A DNA stretch of 64,000 nt from Clostridia bacterium (GCA_017621705.1 JAGASR010000031.1:1-64000), one strand, 5' to 3'; shown: positions 35,901 to 44,856, numbered from the stretch's first letter. Program-made: numbers and translations. The notes: a model not told the origin generated them from the sequence alone.

Positions 35901-37861
35901 TCGTATCCGTTGAAGTCAACGCTGAAACCGGCAGAATTTCTTCCGTATACTACGGCGACGAACTCATTCTTAAGAATGCTCCTCGTTTCACCGTTAACAG
36001 AACCCTTACCGGTGGCGACGTTTATTCTGAAGTTTCCGAAGGCAACGCTAAGATCGTTTCCAAAGTTTCTTCCAGCCAGTATCTCCGTGACTATATCGGT
36101 ATCAATAAGATCTCCGATAATCACTATCAGCTCGTTGTAGAACTCGCTTGCGTTTCTTATGACTATGCGCTTTATGACAGTGACTCTATGAACGCAGACC
36201 TCACCATGTACTACGATATCTATGGTGACGGCGAAATCGTTGTAAGCTATGCATACGATCCTTCTAACTATTCCGGTATTCCTCTTAACATTGCAACTAC
36301 CATGGATCTTCCTGAATCCTTCTCCGAACTTACCTGGTACGGTAGAGGCCCCGGCTCCAGCTATCCCGATAAACTCGCAGATACCAAAGTAGGTATTTAC
36401 GATGAAACCGTAGTTGCTAATACTAACTCCGCATACTATATCAACAATACTCTCGGCGATAAATCCGAAACCAGATGGGTTGCTCTTCAGGATTCCGAAT
36501 CCGGTAATCAGCTTCTTATCACCAGTGATACTTCTAACTTCGCATTCAATGCTTCTGCTAAATCCGGTGCTACCAACATTAGCATCATTGCAAAACAGAG
36601 AGGCGCAAGCGCAGGTAACCTTACCGATGCAGAATACTATGTAGATCCTTCCATCATTATCCCCGGCGAAAATATTGAATTCTCTTACAGAATCATCCCT
36701 CTTGCTGAAAATGCAGATCCTGCTAAGGAAGCTGCAACTTCCAACCCCGTTGACGGTCCCAGCGTTAAATCTCACGATATTATCAACGGCGGTTCTTATT
36801 CCATCCTTTCTTCTACTTCAAGCAATGCTTACGTAACTGCAGGTCTTGAAATTGCAACCGGTATCGGCGGCGACAACCAGCTCTGGTACTATGAAAAGGA
36901 TAACGACAGCGGTCAGAAGGACTCCTTCAGACTCAAGAGCGTACAGCATGGTCAGTACCTTAGCCAGCTCTATATCAAGCCCAGTGCACCTAGCGTTGAT
37001 GCAGGTCTTGTTAATTACGATTACGCTGTAGATGGTCATTACTGGACCAACCTTAACCACAGCGGTAATAACTCCAACATCTTCTCTGTAGGTGTTAACT
37101 GGTCCTTCCAGCCTATGTCCAATACTATGGGTTGCCGTATCGCTGTTCTTAAACAGCCTAAAGACCTCGACCTTAATACCGCTTGGGAACTTGAATATGT
37201 TGATGAAGAAAAGGGTATTGTCAGAGTAAGAAATATCGGTAACGGTTATTATATGTCCGTAATCGACGAAATGTCCTTCAGAACCGTTCTCGGTGAAATC
37301 GAAAACGATAGAATCAGAAACTACAGCCCGAGCATTAACTGGAACAATTATGCAGATCTTTCTGCTGAACGTTATGCTCCTGATACTGTAGATAGCAACT
37401 GGGCATACTCTGATAAGTATATTACTCAGTGGGAACTCCTTCCCGGTGCTTCTCAGCATTGGACCTTTACCAATGTAGAAGGTAATTACTACACCATTAC
37501 CAACAAAGAAACCGGCCTCGCACTTACCCTTAACGGCGATTTTCTTTCCGAAGAAAATAATACCGGTTCTGCTAATCAGCTTTGGGCTGTTACCGAAGAA
37601 AACGGTCTGTTCTCTATCATTAACAAGTCCAACGATTACGCTCTCGGCATCGCTGTTCAGCGTGTAATGTACGATGACGAATACCTCGCAAGTAACTATA
37701 TCAGAACCGAAGATGATAAGTATTATGAAGTAAGCTATCTCATCGCTTCCGAATATCACGGTCTTGCAACTCAGAAATGGCTCCTCAACACCGACGAAGA
37801 TCAGAAGATCATCGTTGAGGCAGGTAACGACTGGTACTACGTACCTGTTGAAGAGGAATAA
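32930..37861 (+). CDS. giant GH2-architecture lipoprotein without the GH2 nucleophile, with ricin-like tail
   Basis: 1643 residues. Lipoprotein signal with lipobox LVVAC (Cys24), GH2 sugar-binding sandwich (about 70-260), Ig-like domain (about 265-385), GH2 barrel (about 390-690), two more beta domains, an acidic linker (about 963-985), a beta-galactosidase small-chain-like domain (about 990-1250) and a C-terminal region with QLW/QKW repeats like ricin-type beta-trefoils (about 1270-1640). The acid/base Glu516 is kept (WALGNESG). The nucleophile position of the CEYAHAMGN-type motif reads LLQSYTMGYLNG, i.e. Ser577. The usual RHEH, SHYP and NIETHG motifs read VYDEF, SPGIP and NLQSTP. Retaining GH2 chemistry looks impossible, so glycan binding is more likely. 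Codon use resembles highly expressed neighbours. Confidence 0.88.
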   Translation: MKKSLKRLLQCVSVILLLSLVVACGKSVTIFTENGEWKNDTVSRNKLNPTTTLISYTDADSAAKADIKSSPYYLSLNGTWDFTFTNNDAYVPADFMKPEFVYPDPNEEVLTSSDTQILYWDTIEVPSNWELSGYGTPIYTDSKYAWGTSLKPNNVPETNNEIGLYRSTFTIPENWDGREVFITLEGVSSACYVYVNGYMVGYGEDAFTNKSFWITQYLQEGENTIAVKAYKYCYSSWLEAHDSVKLGGIFGDVYLYSSPSVYIRDVAIDSGLDDEFENALMQIEVEVATFAEAPSGYTLDVALYDDEGNVYVSNRQLGSEIQFGVNKVGNSYVSACGGRLPVSAPEKWTAETPNLYTAVFTLKNADGEVVDVVSTQYGYISTGFVYDDDGNQTFIVNGEPVTLYGVVYDEFSSETGNAVPYEVKEQDVLRMKAMNINAVRSPGIPFSNDFISLCNKYGLYIVSDMNLQSTPYSNSGESTIPGDQSIWQSALVDRLVNVIERDKNNPSVIMWALGNESGAGTNFKNLRDFLQGEDDRMILYDGDSAYSDIVVAIDWDFSKIEEVLNDGSVKKPVLLQSYTMGYLNGAGDIKSYVEYIDNNDKILGGFFNYWVDRALYWPTDPINASFVLSETPYADYPELYSLTWAGNWGESISDGTVGLSGVLNADRTVQSDAYEIKNAYSPIKITEVDLAAGKFTAENRNSFINFEDNYEIKYEIVEGTEVVSNGTVSGITLNPGESKEFTVNYGSFNKDTEYFLNLYVVSKSSSDWTNALSGNVFFEQYDITGFETMPKTGAVKSDAGDALTVTIVQKPSIDATLLDIVAGDFYVTNNAERTLSEIYDCTYTLTEVNNYWKNPRPVVISEGTIDLNVPAYTKGEKIHIDYNTPQKAVDGGNYALTITLTQKIDLGDIPAGYQLKWVYDVNYFGVELPFEVDPARTPTPILDEEGNQMKDEDGNPMFNYPDVEPEFEEEEEEYEEEYDEYTPYILIENDLVSVEVNAETGRISSVYYGDELILKNAPRFTVNRTLTGGDVYSEVSEGNAKIVSKVSSSQYLRDYIGINKISDNHYQLVVELACVSYDYALYDSDSMNADLTMYYDIYGDGEIVVSYAYDPSNYSGIPLNIATTMDLPESFSELTWYGRGPGSSYPDKLADTKVGIYDETVVANTNSAYYINNTLGDKSETRWVALQDSESGNQLLITSDTSNFAFNASAKSGATNISIIAKQRGASAGNLTDAEYYVDPSIIIPGENIEFSYRIIPLAENADPAKEAATSNPVDGPSVKSHDIINGGSYSILSSTSSNAYVTAGLEIATGIGGDNQLWYYEKDNDSGQKDSFRLKSVQHGQYLSQLYIKPSAPSVDAGLVNYDYAVDGHYWTNLNHSGNNSNIFSVGVNWSFQPMSNTMGCRIAVLKQPKDLDLNTAWELEYVDEEKGIVRVRNIGNGYYMSVIDEMSFRTVLGEIENDRIRNYSPSINWNNYADLSAERYAPDTVDSNWAYSDKYITQWELLPGASQHWTFTNVEGNYYTITNKETGLALTLNGDFLSEENNTGSANQLWAVTEENGLFSIINKSNDYALGIAVQRVMYDDEYLASNYIRTEDDKYYEVSYLIASEYHGLATQKWLLNTDEDQKIIVEAGNDWYYVPVEEE

Positions 37862-37883
37862 TTCCTTAGTTTAATCATTTCGA

Positions 37884-37914
37884 ATATAGCCCCGAATTTA
37901 TTTCGGGGCTATAT
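37884..37914 (+). terminator. terminator after the GH2-like gene
   Basis: ATATAGCCCCGAA / TTCGGGGCTATAT (13 bp), loop of 5, then TTATATAT. The following 37915-38058 shows nothing else. Confidence 0.85.
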
Positions 37915-38058
37915 TTATATATAATTCGATTTTGTTATTGAAAACATTCTCTTTAAAAAAATATTTAATTTCAATTCATGTATTTAAAATAATAGGGGAT
38001 TAATTATATATTCTGTAAGGTGAATTTTGAAAAAAAAGCGAAAAAAATCGATAGCTAC

Positions 38059-38087
38059 TTGAAAAAATTGATCGGATGATGTATTAT
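38059..38087 (+). promoter_or_regulatory. promoter of the stator-like/guaB operon
   Basis: TTGAAA (38059-38064), 17-nt spacer, TATTAT (38082-38087). A second -10-like TATAAT lies at 38097-38102 without a good -35. Confidence 0.6.
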
Positions 38088-38148
38088 ATATCTAAGTATA
38101 ATTTATTGTCTTATGACAGTTTTTTATAAGTTCGGAGGTAGATATACC

Positions 38149-38463
38149 GTGGAAAAGAATAAAGATCCTTTTGTAGCCTCTCAGGCTCAGGCTAGTGAAC
38201 TTTTTGCAAATGCTCAGAATAATCAGGTTCGTTTCGGTGTTGTTTCAACCGCAGAAATCGAGCAGATCCGTCGCGAATATATCGAACGTGCACAGAGAAG
38301 AATAGATATATATCGTGAAAATGAGCAGGAGCATCTTGAAAATATGATGCGCGAAATTGACGAACAGCGTGTAGATAAGCTTCGCCGCATTAAAGTGGCC
38401 TATGATAGCAACGGCACACAGTGGATAGATGAGATTTTTAAAAGCATTATATCTGCTGATTGA
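38149..38463 (+). CDS. coiled-coil protein resembling V-ATPase stator subunit G/H
   Basis: 104 residues from the GTG at 38149, placed 9 nt after GGAGGT; an ATG 12 codons upstream has no ribosome site. After a short N-terminal part (1-35) the protein is a charged helix, with heptads around EIEQIRREYIERAQRRIDIYR, and ends in QWIDEIFKSII, much like the C-terminus of archaeal-type ATPase subunit G/H (AVDFIVERVV pattern). The match is by pattern only. The next gene resembles subunit E, its stalk partner. No rotor, catalytic or membrane subunit is in the window. Confidence 0.55.
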   Translation: MEKNKDPFVASQAQASELFANAQNNQVRFGVVSTAEIEQIRREYIERAQRRIDIYRENEQEHLENMMREIDEQRVDKLRRIKVAYDSNGTQWIDEIFKSIISAD

Positions 38464-38500
38464 TTATTAACTAACATTAATTTCGGAAAAGAGTGTAAAC

Positions 38501-39016
38501 ATGACTCAGATCGACGGAACTATCAACAATGCGGAAACAAACGCAATAAATAACGATAAGAACAAGTTGGAAGATCAGCTTCTTTCTGAAGCGTATGATA
38601 TGATTCAGCAGGGCGTTTTCGATATCAAGAGCGAAATGTCCCGTGAACTTTCTATGCACAAAATAGAAAGTAAAAAAGAAGTTTATGCTGAAAAAGAGCA
38701 TTATATTGAGACGGTTTTTGCTGTTGTAAAAAAACAGTTGCTCAACTTCAGAAAAACAGAATCCTATATAGATTATCTTGCAAAATGTGCTGCCAAGGCT
38801 CATGAAAAACTTGGTGGCCTCACTAAAATATATGTTACACGTACCGATCTTGAAATTATGAAAAGAATCGTTACAGGTGTTGAGGTAAAGCAGGATCTTC
38901 GTATCATGCTAGGCGGCATTATTGCTGAAAACGACGGTCTGACCATGGACTTTACTTTTGATAAAAAGATCAGAACCGAGCGCGAAAAATTCGAACAGAG
39001 AATCGATGAAATATAA
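38501..39016 (+). CDS. protein resembling V-type ATP synthase subunit E (orphan)
   Basis: 171 residues. N-terminal helical half (about 20-85) and a C-terminal globular part; LGGIIAENDGLTMDFTFDKKIRTERE (about 140-165) follows the GG.i.....G...vd.Tf...l pattern that ends V-ATPase subunit E. In the enzyme, subunits E and G form the peripheral stalk. Here the pair lacks ntpI, ntpK, ntpA, ntpB and others and is followed 41 nt later by guaB. Either the other subunits lie elsewhere or the pair has another use. Confidence 0.6.
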   Translation: MTQIDGTINNAETNAINNDKNKLEDQLLSEAYDMIQQGVFDIKSEMSRELSMHKIESKKEVYAEKEHYIETVFAVVKKQLLNFRKTESYIDYLAKCAAKAHEKLGGLTKIYVTRTDLEIMKRIVTGVEVKQDLRIMLGGIIAENDGLTMDFTFDKKIRTEREKFEQRIDEI

Positions 39017-39039
39017 ATCTAAACACATATCAAATATAA

Positions 39040-40533
<1,494 letters not shown>

Positions 40534-40554
40534 TCTCAATATTGATCATAGGTC

Positions 40555-40582
40555 AAACAGGCAGGATCTTTCCTGCCTGTTT
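40555..40582 (+). terminator. terminator after guaB
   Basis: AAACAGGCAGGA / TCCTGCCTGTTT (12-bp perfect stem), loop TCTT. Only a short T run follows. Confidence 0.85.
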
Positions 40583-40708
40583 ATAAGTTAAAATGTTTAA
40601 TTTTTGAGTCGGTATAATTATTTTTGTACAGGGAAAACTGTTCTTGAATTTATATCTGAAATTACAAGCATGACATGAAAATTTCCACTTAAATTTAACA
40701 TTTTTCTC

Positions 40709-40737
40709 TTGACATTACCGTTAAGAATACGTATAAT
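40709..40737 (+). promoter_or_regulatory. consensus promoter of the Cys-rich membrane protein gene
   Basis: TTGACA (40709-40714), 17-nt spacer, TATAAT (40732-40737). The hexamers match the consensus exactly, which predicts strong basal expression. Confidence 0.85.
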
Positions 40738-40779
40738 ATAGTTAATTATTATTATCATCTGAAAGTAGGGTATGTATTA

Positions 40780-41127
40780 ATGAAAAATTCCACAAAATTC
40801 TTTATCGGTCTTGCTGTTGGCGCAGTTGCTGCAGTTGCCGCTGTTGCTGCATACAAAACCGTAAAAGCTATAAAAGAAGCAAAAGAACTTGAAGAACTCG
40901 AAGGCTGCGATTGCTGTTGCGACGACGACTGCTGCTGCGGTTGTGAAGATGACTGCTGCGAAGACGATTGCGCTTGCGGTTGCGATGAGTATATCTCTGT
41001 TGATCACGTAAACACCGATGCCTGCGGTTGCTGCTGCGAAGATGATTGCTGTGAAGATGAAGAATGCTGCTGTGGCTGCGGTTGCGAAGAAACCTGCGAA
41101 GCTGAAGAAGTTTCTGACGCTGAATAA
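40780..41127 (+). CDS. membrane-anchored protein with a 25-cysteine acidic tail
   Basis: 115 residues. Residues 1-26 form an Ala/Val-rich TM anchor (FFIGLAVGAVAAVAAVAAY), 27-42 a charged helix (VKAIKEAKELEELE), and from Gly43 on come 25 Cys within about 66 residues, interleaved with Asp and Glu. Two imperfect repeats can be seen, CCCGCEDDCCEDDCACGC and CCCEDDCCEDEECCCGCGC, separated by a short spacer with one His (EYISVDHVNTDA). It looks like a metallothionein or metal-store domain on a YtxH-like anchor. AGTAGGG precedes the start. It is a single-gene unit with its own strong promoter and terminator. I recognise no family; metal binding is inferred from composition. Confidence 0.85.
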   Translation: MKNSTKFFIGLAVGAVAAVAAVAAYKTVKAIKEAKELEELEGCDCCCDDDCCCGCEDDCCEDDCACGCDEYISVDHVNTDACGCCCEDDCCEDEECCCGCGCEETCEAEEVSDAE

Positions 41128-41141
41128 CTTATGATTTTATA

Positions 41142-41179
41142 AAATAACCGTTTTCAGAATGAAAACGGTTATTTTTTTT
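41142..41179 (+). terminator. terminator after the Cys-rich gene
   Basis: AAATAACCGTTTTC / GAAAACGGTTATTT (14 bp), loop AGAAT, with a long T run within and after the right arm. Confidence 0.95.
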
Positions 41180-41181
41180 GA

Positions 41182-41210
41182 TTGACAATTCTCCGTATTC
41201 ATGGTATACT
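41182..41210 (+). promoter_or_regulatory. promoter of the acyltransferase genes
   Basis: TTGACA (41182-41187), 17-nt spacer, TATACT (41205-41210), 31 nt before the start. Confidence 0.85.
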
Positions 41211-41241
41211 GAAGAAAATACGGAAATTGAGGCGTTATATC

Positions 41242-42507
41242 ATGAAAATCAAAATCAAATCAAAAAGTTATGATTACGTATCATCTCTTCCTCAACCAAA
41301 GCATTTTAAACCTTTAAAACAGTCTATTTTGTTTCGTACGCTTTTGAAGGTTCTTTCGTTTTTAGATACATTTGCAGTTAAATTAAAATGCGAAAAAAGA
41401 GGAATGGAAAAGCTCGGAAAGAAAGAGCCGTGTCTGTATTTGATGAATCATTCAAGTTTTCTTGATTTGAAGATTGCCTCAACCATTATTTATCCACGAC
41501 CTTTTAATATCGTTTGTACTACAGACGGTTTTGTCGGAAAAAACCTTCTGATGCGTCTTTTAGGCTGTATCCCGACAAAAAAATTTATAACGGATCTTTC
41601 TCTTGTCCGTGATATGATGTATGCTTTCAAGACACTGAAAAGCTCTGTTTTGATGTTTCCCGAAGCAGGTTATGCTTTTGACGGTACGCCTATACCGATT
41701 CCCGACAGCCTCGGAAAATGCCTTAAAATATTTGGTGTTCCCGTTGTGATGATAAAAACAAACGGAGCGTTCCTTCGTGATCCGCTTTATAATAATCTTC
41801 AACTTCGAAAGATAAAAGTTTCGGTTGAAATGCAGTATTTGCTTTCTCCCGAAGAAATTGCCGAAAAATCAGTTGAAGAGCTTAATTCTATTTTGCGAGA
41901 TGCCTTTACTTTTGACGGTTTTAAATGGCAGCAGGAAAACAAGATCCGTATTACAGAAAAATTCCGCGCCGATGGTCTCAACCGACTTTTATATAAATGC
42001 CCGAAATGCCTTGCCGAAGGATATATGAAAGGCGAGGGGACGACGCTTACGTGCAATTCCTGCGGAAAAGTTTATGAACTTGATGAGTATGGTTTTATGC
42101 GTGCTCTTGACGGTAATACGGAATTTCCGCATATACCCGATTGGTTCGAATGGGAACGTCAATGTGTAAAAAATGAGATAACCGACGGTAAATACAGCTT
42201 AGAAGCACCTGTAGATATCTATATGCTTGTCGATATGAAATGTCTGTATAAAGTAGGGGATGGAATTATAAAACATTCTCATGACGGCTTTATTCTTAGA
42301 GGGTGTGACGGCAAACTTGAATATACTCAGAAAACTACGGCTTCATATACGCTTAATGTGGATTTCTTCTGGTATGAGATCGGTGATGTTATCTGTATAG
42401 GCAACAATAATGCGCTTTACTATTGCTTCCCTAAAAATATGCCCGATATTGTAACAAAAACACGGTTTGCCGCCGAAGAACTTTATAAACTGAACAGAAT
42501 AAGATAA
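41242..42507 (+). CDS. PlsC-type acyltransferase fused to a zinc ribbon
   Basis: 421 residues. The acyltransferase domain (about 30-240) has motif I NHSSFLDL (His70, Asp75, HX4D) and motif III MFPEAGYAFDG. After it comes a four-Cys zinc ribbon, CPKC and CNSCGK (about 252-276), and a C-terminal region of about 145 residues with no recognised domain (WFEWERQCVKNEI). PlsC proteins acylate lysophosphatidic acid at the membrane; a zinc ribbon is not part of ordinary PlsC. The ATG at 41242 is chosen over one 20 codons upstream because GAGG lies before it and the upstream ATG falls inside the promoter. Confidence 0.82.
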   Translation: MKIKIKSKSYDYVSSLPQPKHFKPLKQSILFRTLLKVLSFLDTFAVKLKCEKRGMEKLGKKEPCLYLMNHSSFLDLKIASTIIYPRPFNIVCTTDGFVGKNLLMRLLGCIPTKKFITDLSLVRDMMYAFKTLKSSVLMFPEAGYAFDGTPIPIPDSLGKCLKIFGVPVVMIKTNGAFLRDPLYNNLQLRKIKVSVEMQYLLSPEEIAEKSVEELNSILRDAFTFDGFKWQQENKIRITEKFRADGLNRLLYKCPKCLAEGYMKGEGTTLTCNSCGKVYELDEYGFMRALDGNTEFPHIPDWFEWERQCVKNEITDGKYSLEAPVDIYMLVDMKCLYKVGDGIIKHSHDGFILRGCDGKLEYTQKTTASYTLNVDFFWYEIGDVICIGNNNALYYCFPKNMPDIVTKTRFAAEELYKLNRIR

Positions 42508-42524
42508 GAAAGGAATGACTTATT

Positions 42525-43178
42525 ATGACTGAAGAACAGAAAATTTTTAAAGGTGTTCTTTTTTGCCCCGGTGATCCCGAATTAAGAGCTATCAAGCTCA
42601 GATCTCATAATCTCAGTAAAGATTACAGCAATACATATGAAGATGAAACAGAAAAGCGGGCCGCACTCGCAAAAGAAATCCTTGCCGAATTCGGTGAAGG
42701 CAGTTTCATGCAGGGCCCCGTCTTTTTTCATTACGGAAAACATACAAGGATCGGTAAACGAGTCTTTATTAATTATAACTTTACTGTTCAGGACGATGCA
42801 CTTGTCACTATCGGCGATGACTGTAATTTCGGACCGAATGTTACTATTGTTACTCCTATTCATCCGATGGTCCCCGAAGAGCGTAAACTTATGCTAGATA
42901 AAGACGGAAACGATAAACGTTTTTGTTATGCAAAGCCTGTTGTTATCGGCTCAAACTGTTGGTTCGGTGCAAACGTAACAGTTTGTCCGGGTGTTACGAT
43001 CGGTGACGGTTGTGTTATCGGCGCCGGCAGTGTCGTAACAAGGGATATTCCTCCCCGTACTTTTGCCGCAGGCGTTCCCTGCAAAGCAATAAGAGAAATA
43101 ACAGATGACGACAGTATGGTTCACAAACCTGAGATCCTTGACGGAAACAGCATTAAACTTGACTGGAAACTGTTTTAA
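42525..43178 (+). CDS. maltose/galactoside O-acetyltransferase-like hexapeptide protein
   Basis: 217 residues. N-terminal Mac domain (about 5-60), then a left-handed beta-helix with hexapeptide turns (IGDDCNFGPNVTIVTPIHPM, VIGSNCWFGANVTVCPGV, IGDGCVIGAGSVVTRDIP). The His in TPIHP is the catalytic His of the family. It transfers acetyl from acetyl-CoA to sugars. GAAAGGA precedes the start, and it follows the PlsC fusion by 17 nt. Substrate unknown. Confidence 0.92.
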   Translation: MTEEQKIFKGVLFCPGDPELRAIKLRSHNLSKDYSNTYEDETEKRAALAKEILAEFGEGSFMQGPVFFHYGKHTRIGKRVFINYNFTVQDDALVTIGDDCNFGPNVTIVTPIHPMVPEERKLMLDKDGNDKRFCYAKPVVIGSNCWFGANVTVCPGVTIGDGCVIGAGSVVTRDIPPRTFAAGVPCKAIREITDDDSMVHKPEILDGNSIKLDWKLF

Positions 43179-43182
43179 AAAT

Positions 43183-43217
43183 AAAGTCCATGAGTTCAAA
43201 CAAACTCATGGACTTTT
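43183..43217. terminator. bidirectional terminator between the acetyltransferase and AlkD-like genes
   Basis: AAAGTCCATGAGTT / AACTCATGGACTTT (14 bp) with a 6-nt loop, A run upstream and T run downstream. Confidence 0.9.
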
Positions 43218-43896
43218 ATCTTTTCAATGTTTTTAAATATTCTTTTTGTTCTTTTGTTATTCTGTAGCTTTCAACTGCTTTTTGTATGGTTTTGTTATGC
43301 GTCCATATATCCAGAACGTTATTTTCGAGATAGGGCATGGTTTTATAATATTGTTTTGCAAGCGCAGTTGCAAAATACCATGCAATCATCATTTTGACGT
43401 AATACTCATCCGAATGTATTTTCGAAATAAATTCCGTATGTTCCGATGAAAAATTCTCATCAAGGAAATAGACCATAAACATTTCGATGCCGAAACGAAC
43501 AGTATAGGCTTCAGTTGACTTGATCCACTCTTTTGCTTTAACTTCCAATTTATCAAGATTTCTTTTGAATACTTTGGGTCGCATCGAGTCGCATGTAGCC
43601 CAATTATCAACGTACGGTAAAAACTTTTCGAGGGCTTCAATGCAGTTGTCGAAATTATTAATCCTTTCGATCAGAAATGCGTGAAGATTGTTTTCTTCAA
43701 AGAAATTATGCGGAAGTGCCTGCATGAATTCTGTTGCGGCTTCAGTCCCGTATATTTCTGCAGCATACTTACGTAATAAAGGAGTTTTGATCCCGAGTAC
43801 GGTTTTCGGGTCTATGGTAGGCATCAGTTTTGCGCTGAAATTTGCGTGCTTTTCGTCCCTCATTTTTAACAGGACATCTGTTATCTTTTTACACAT
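43216..43896 (-). CDS. DNA alkylation repair protein (AlkD/HEAT-like)
   Basis: 226 residues, all helical, with the HEAT-like repeats of AlkC/AlkD glycosylases. Landmarks are GIKTPLLRKYAAEIYG, HNFFEENNLHAFLI and VDNWATCDSM, where the Asp/Trp pair corresponds to the lesion-handling region, and RFGIEMFMVYFLD. It would remove positively charged alkylated bases. It begins 1 nt after the regulator stop, so the two are co-transcribed. Confidence 0.88.
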   Translation of the reverse strand: MCKKITDVLLKMRDEKHANFSAKLMPTIDPKTVLGIKTPLLRKYAAEIYGTEAATEFMQALPHNFFEENNLHAFLIERINNFDNCIEALEKFLPYVDNWATCDSMRPKVFKRNLDKLEVKAKEWIKSTEAYTVRFGIEMFMVYFLDENFSSEHTEFISKIHSDEYYVKMMIAWYFATALAKQYYKTMPYLENNVLDIWTHNKTIQKAVESYRITKEQKEYLKTLKR

Positions 43897-43897
43897 T

Positions 43898-44260
43898 TTA
43901 CTTTGAAATATGCTCTTTTATTTTATCAAAAGTCTCATCGCTGATAACATGTTCTATTCTGCATGCATCGGCAGATGCCGTTTCTTTGTCAACACCGATC
44001 TTTTCAAAGAATTCGGTAAGAACTTTATGTCTTTCGTAAACTTTTATTGCACGTGCTTCGCCTGCTTCTGTAAGGGTAATATATCCTGATTTATCAACAA
44101 CAATAAGCTCGTCCTTTTTTAAAAGTCCGAGAGCTCGGCTGATGCTCGGTTTTGTATAACCCGTATAATTAACTATATCGATCGCTCGCACTTGCGGCAT
44201 TTCACCGCGAAGAACCAGTATGCTTTCAAGATACATTTCGCCTGATTCTTGTATTTTCAT
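43898..44260 (-). CDS. DtxR/MntR-family metal-dependent regulator
   Basis: 120 residues. Winged helix (about 1-65: GEMYLESILVL, YTGYTKPSISRALGLLKKDELI) and dimerisation/metal domain (about 66-120) with ADACRIEHVISDETFDKI, where Glu, His and Glu are candidate metal ligands. Length fits MntR-type proteins without the SH3-like domain. Such repressors sense Mn2+ or Fe2+. Pairing with an AlkD-like gene is unusual. GGAGG precedes the start. Confidence 0.9.
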   Translation of the reverse strand: MKIQESGEMYLESILVLRGEMPQVRAIDIVNYTGYTKPSISRALGLLKKDELIVVDKSGYITLTEAGEARAIKVYERHKVLTEFFEKIGVDKETASADACRIEHVISDETFDKIKEHISK

Positions 44261-44310
44261 TATTTATCCTCCAAAAAAATATAAAGGTAAACTAAATACT
44301 GTTTCTTCTT

Positions 44311-44339
44311 ATTATACCATGATAATAAGGAATTGTCAA
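44311..44339 (-). promoter_or_regulatory. consensus promoter of the DtxR-like/AlkD-like operon
   Basis: Minus strand: TTGACA (complement of 44334-44339), 17-nt spacer, TATAAT (complement of 44311-44316). Just downstream is TTTAGTTTACC, distantly like a DtxR/MntR half-box; autoregulation is possible. Confidence 0.8.
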
Positions 44340-44365
44340 GGCTTTAAGGCTAATCTGTAAATAGA

Positions 44366-44397
44366 ATGGAAGAACAGCCTCTCGACTGTTCTTCCAT
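44366..44397 (-). terminator. terminator of the first PA14-GH3 gene
   Basis: ATGGAAGAACAG / CTGTTCTTCCAT (12 bp), loop of 8. The T run on the minus strand is weak (TCTATTT). Confidence 0.7.
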
Positions 44398-44408
44398 AAA
44401 TTATAAAC

Positions 44409-44856
44409 TTATTTAACGATCATAAAGTCGGACTGGAGCGGAAGATCAACAGAACTTGAACCAACCATAACTCTCATCTGACCGGGTTCAACGACCCACT
44501 GATATTTCGGGTTGAGTGTTCTGAATGCGAGCTCACCGAGTTCGATTTCAATTCTCTTTGTTTCGCCTGCTTTAAGCGCAACTCTCTGGAATCCTTTGAG
44601 TTCCATACCGGGTTTAACAACTGAAGCAAAGTAGTCTCTGATATAAACCTGAGCAACTTCTTCGCCGTCAACGTCGCCTGTATTTGTTATATTGAACGAA
44701 ACTTTAAGTGTTTCATCTGTCTTGATCTCATCTTTTGAAAGCTGGAGATCGGAATATTCAAAGGTCGTGTAAGAAAGACCGTAACCGAACGGGAAGAGGG
44801 GATTTCTGTCGATACCTTCAACGTATCTCTTGCCGCCTGCGGGTTTTCTGCTGTAA
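44409..44856. repeat. near-identical 3' segment shared with the second PA14-GH3 gene
   Basis: This stretch, the last ~150 codons of the GH3 gene, matches 47105-47552 almost base for base, with a run of more than 100 identical nucleotides around 44580-44718. In protein only three residues differ. Upstream of the HYSRKP codons the two genes diverge clearly. It looks like gene conversion or a recent recombination tract. Confidence 0.85.

Noticed and set aside
32939..36775. A 1278-codon open frame on the minus strand opposite the GH2-like gene
   Set aside because: It is the antisense of a gene with strong codon bias, has no ribosome site or domain pattern, and its translation is low-complexity (I, V, F, N, G). 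A shadow frame.
40895..41100. TGC-rich stretch taken as a simple trinucleotide repeat
   Set aside because: Codons vary (TGC and TGT, GAT, GAC and GAA, with spacer residues), and a consensus promoter and in-frame start precede it, so it is coding rather than a microsatellite.
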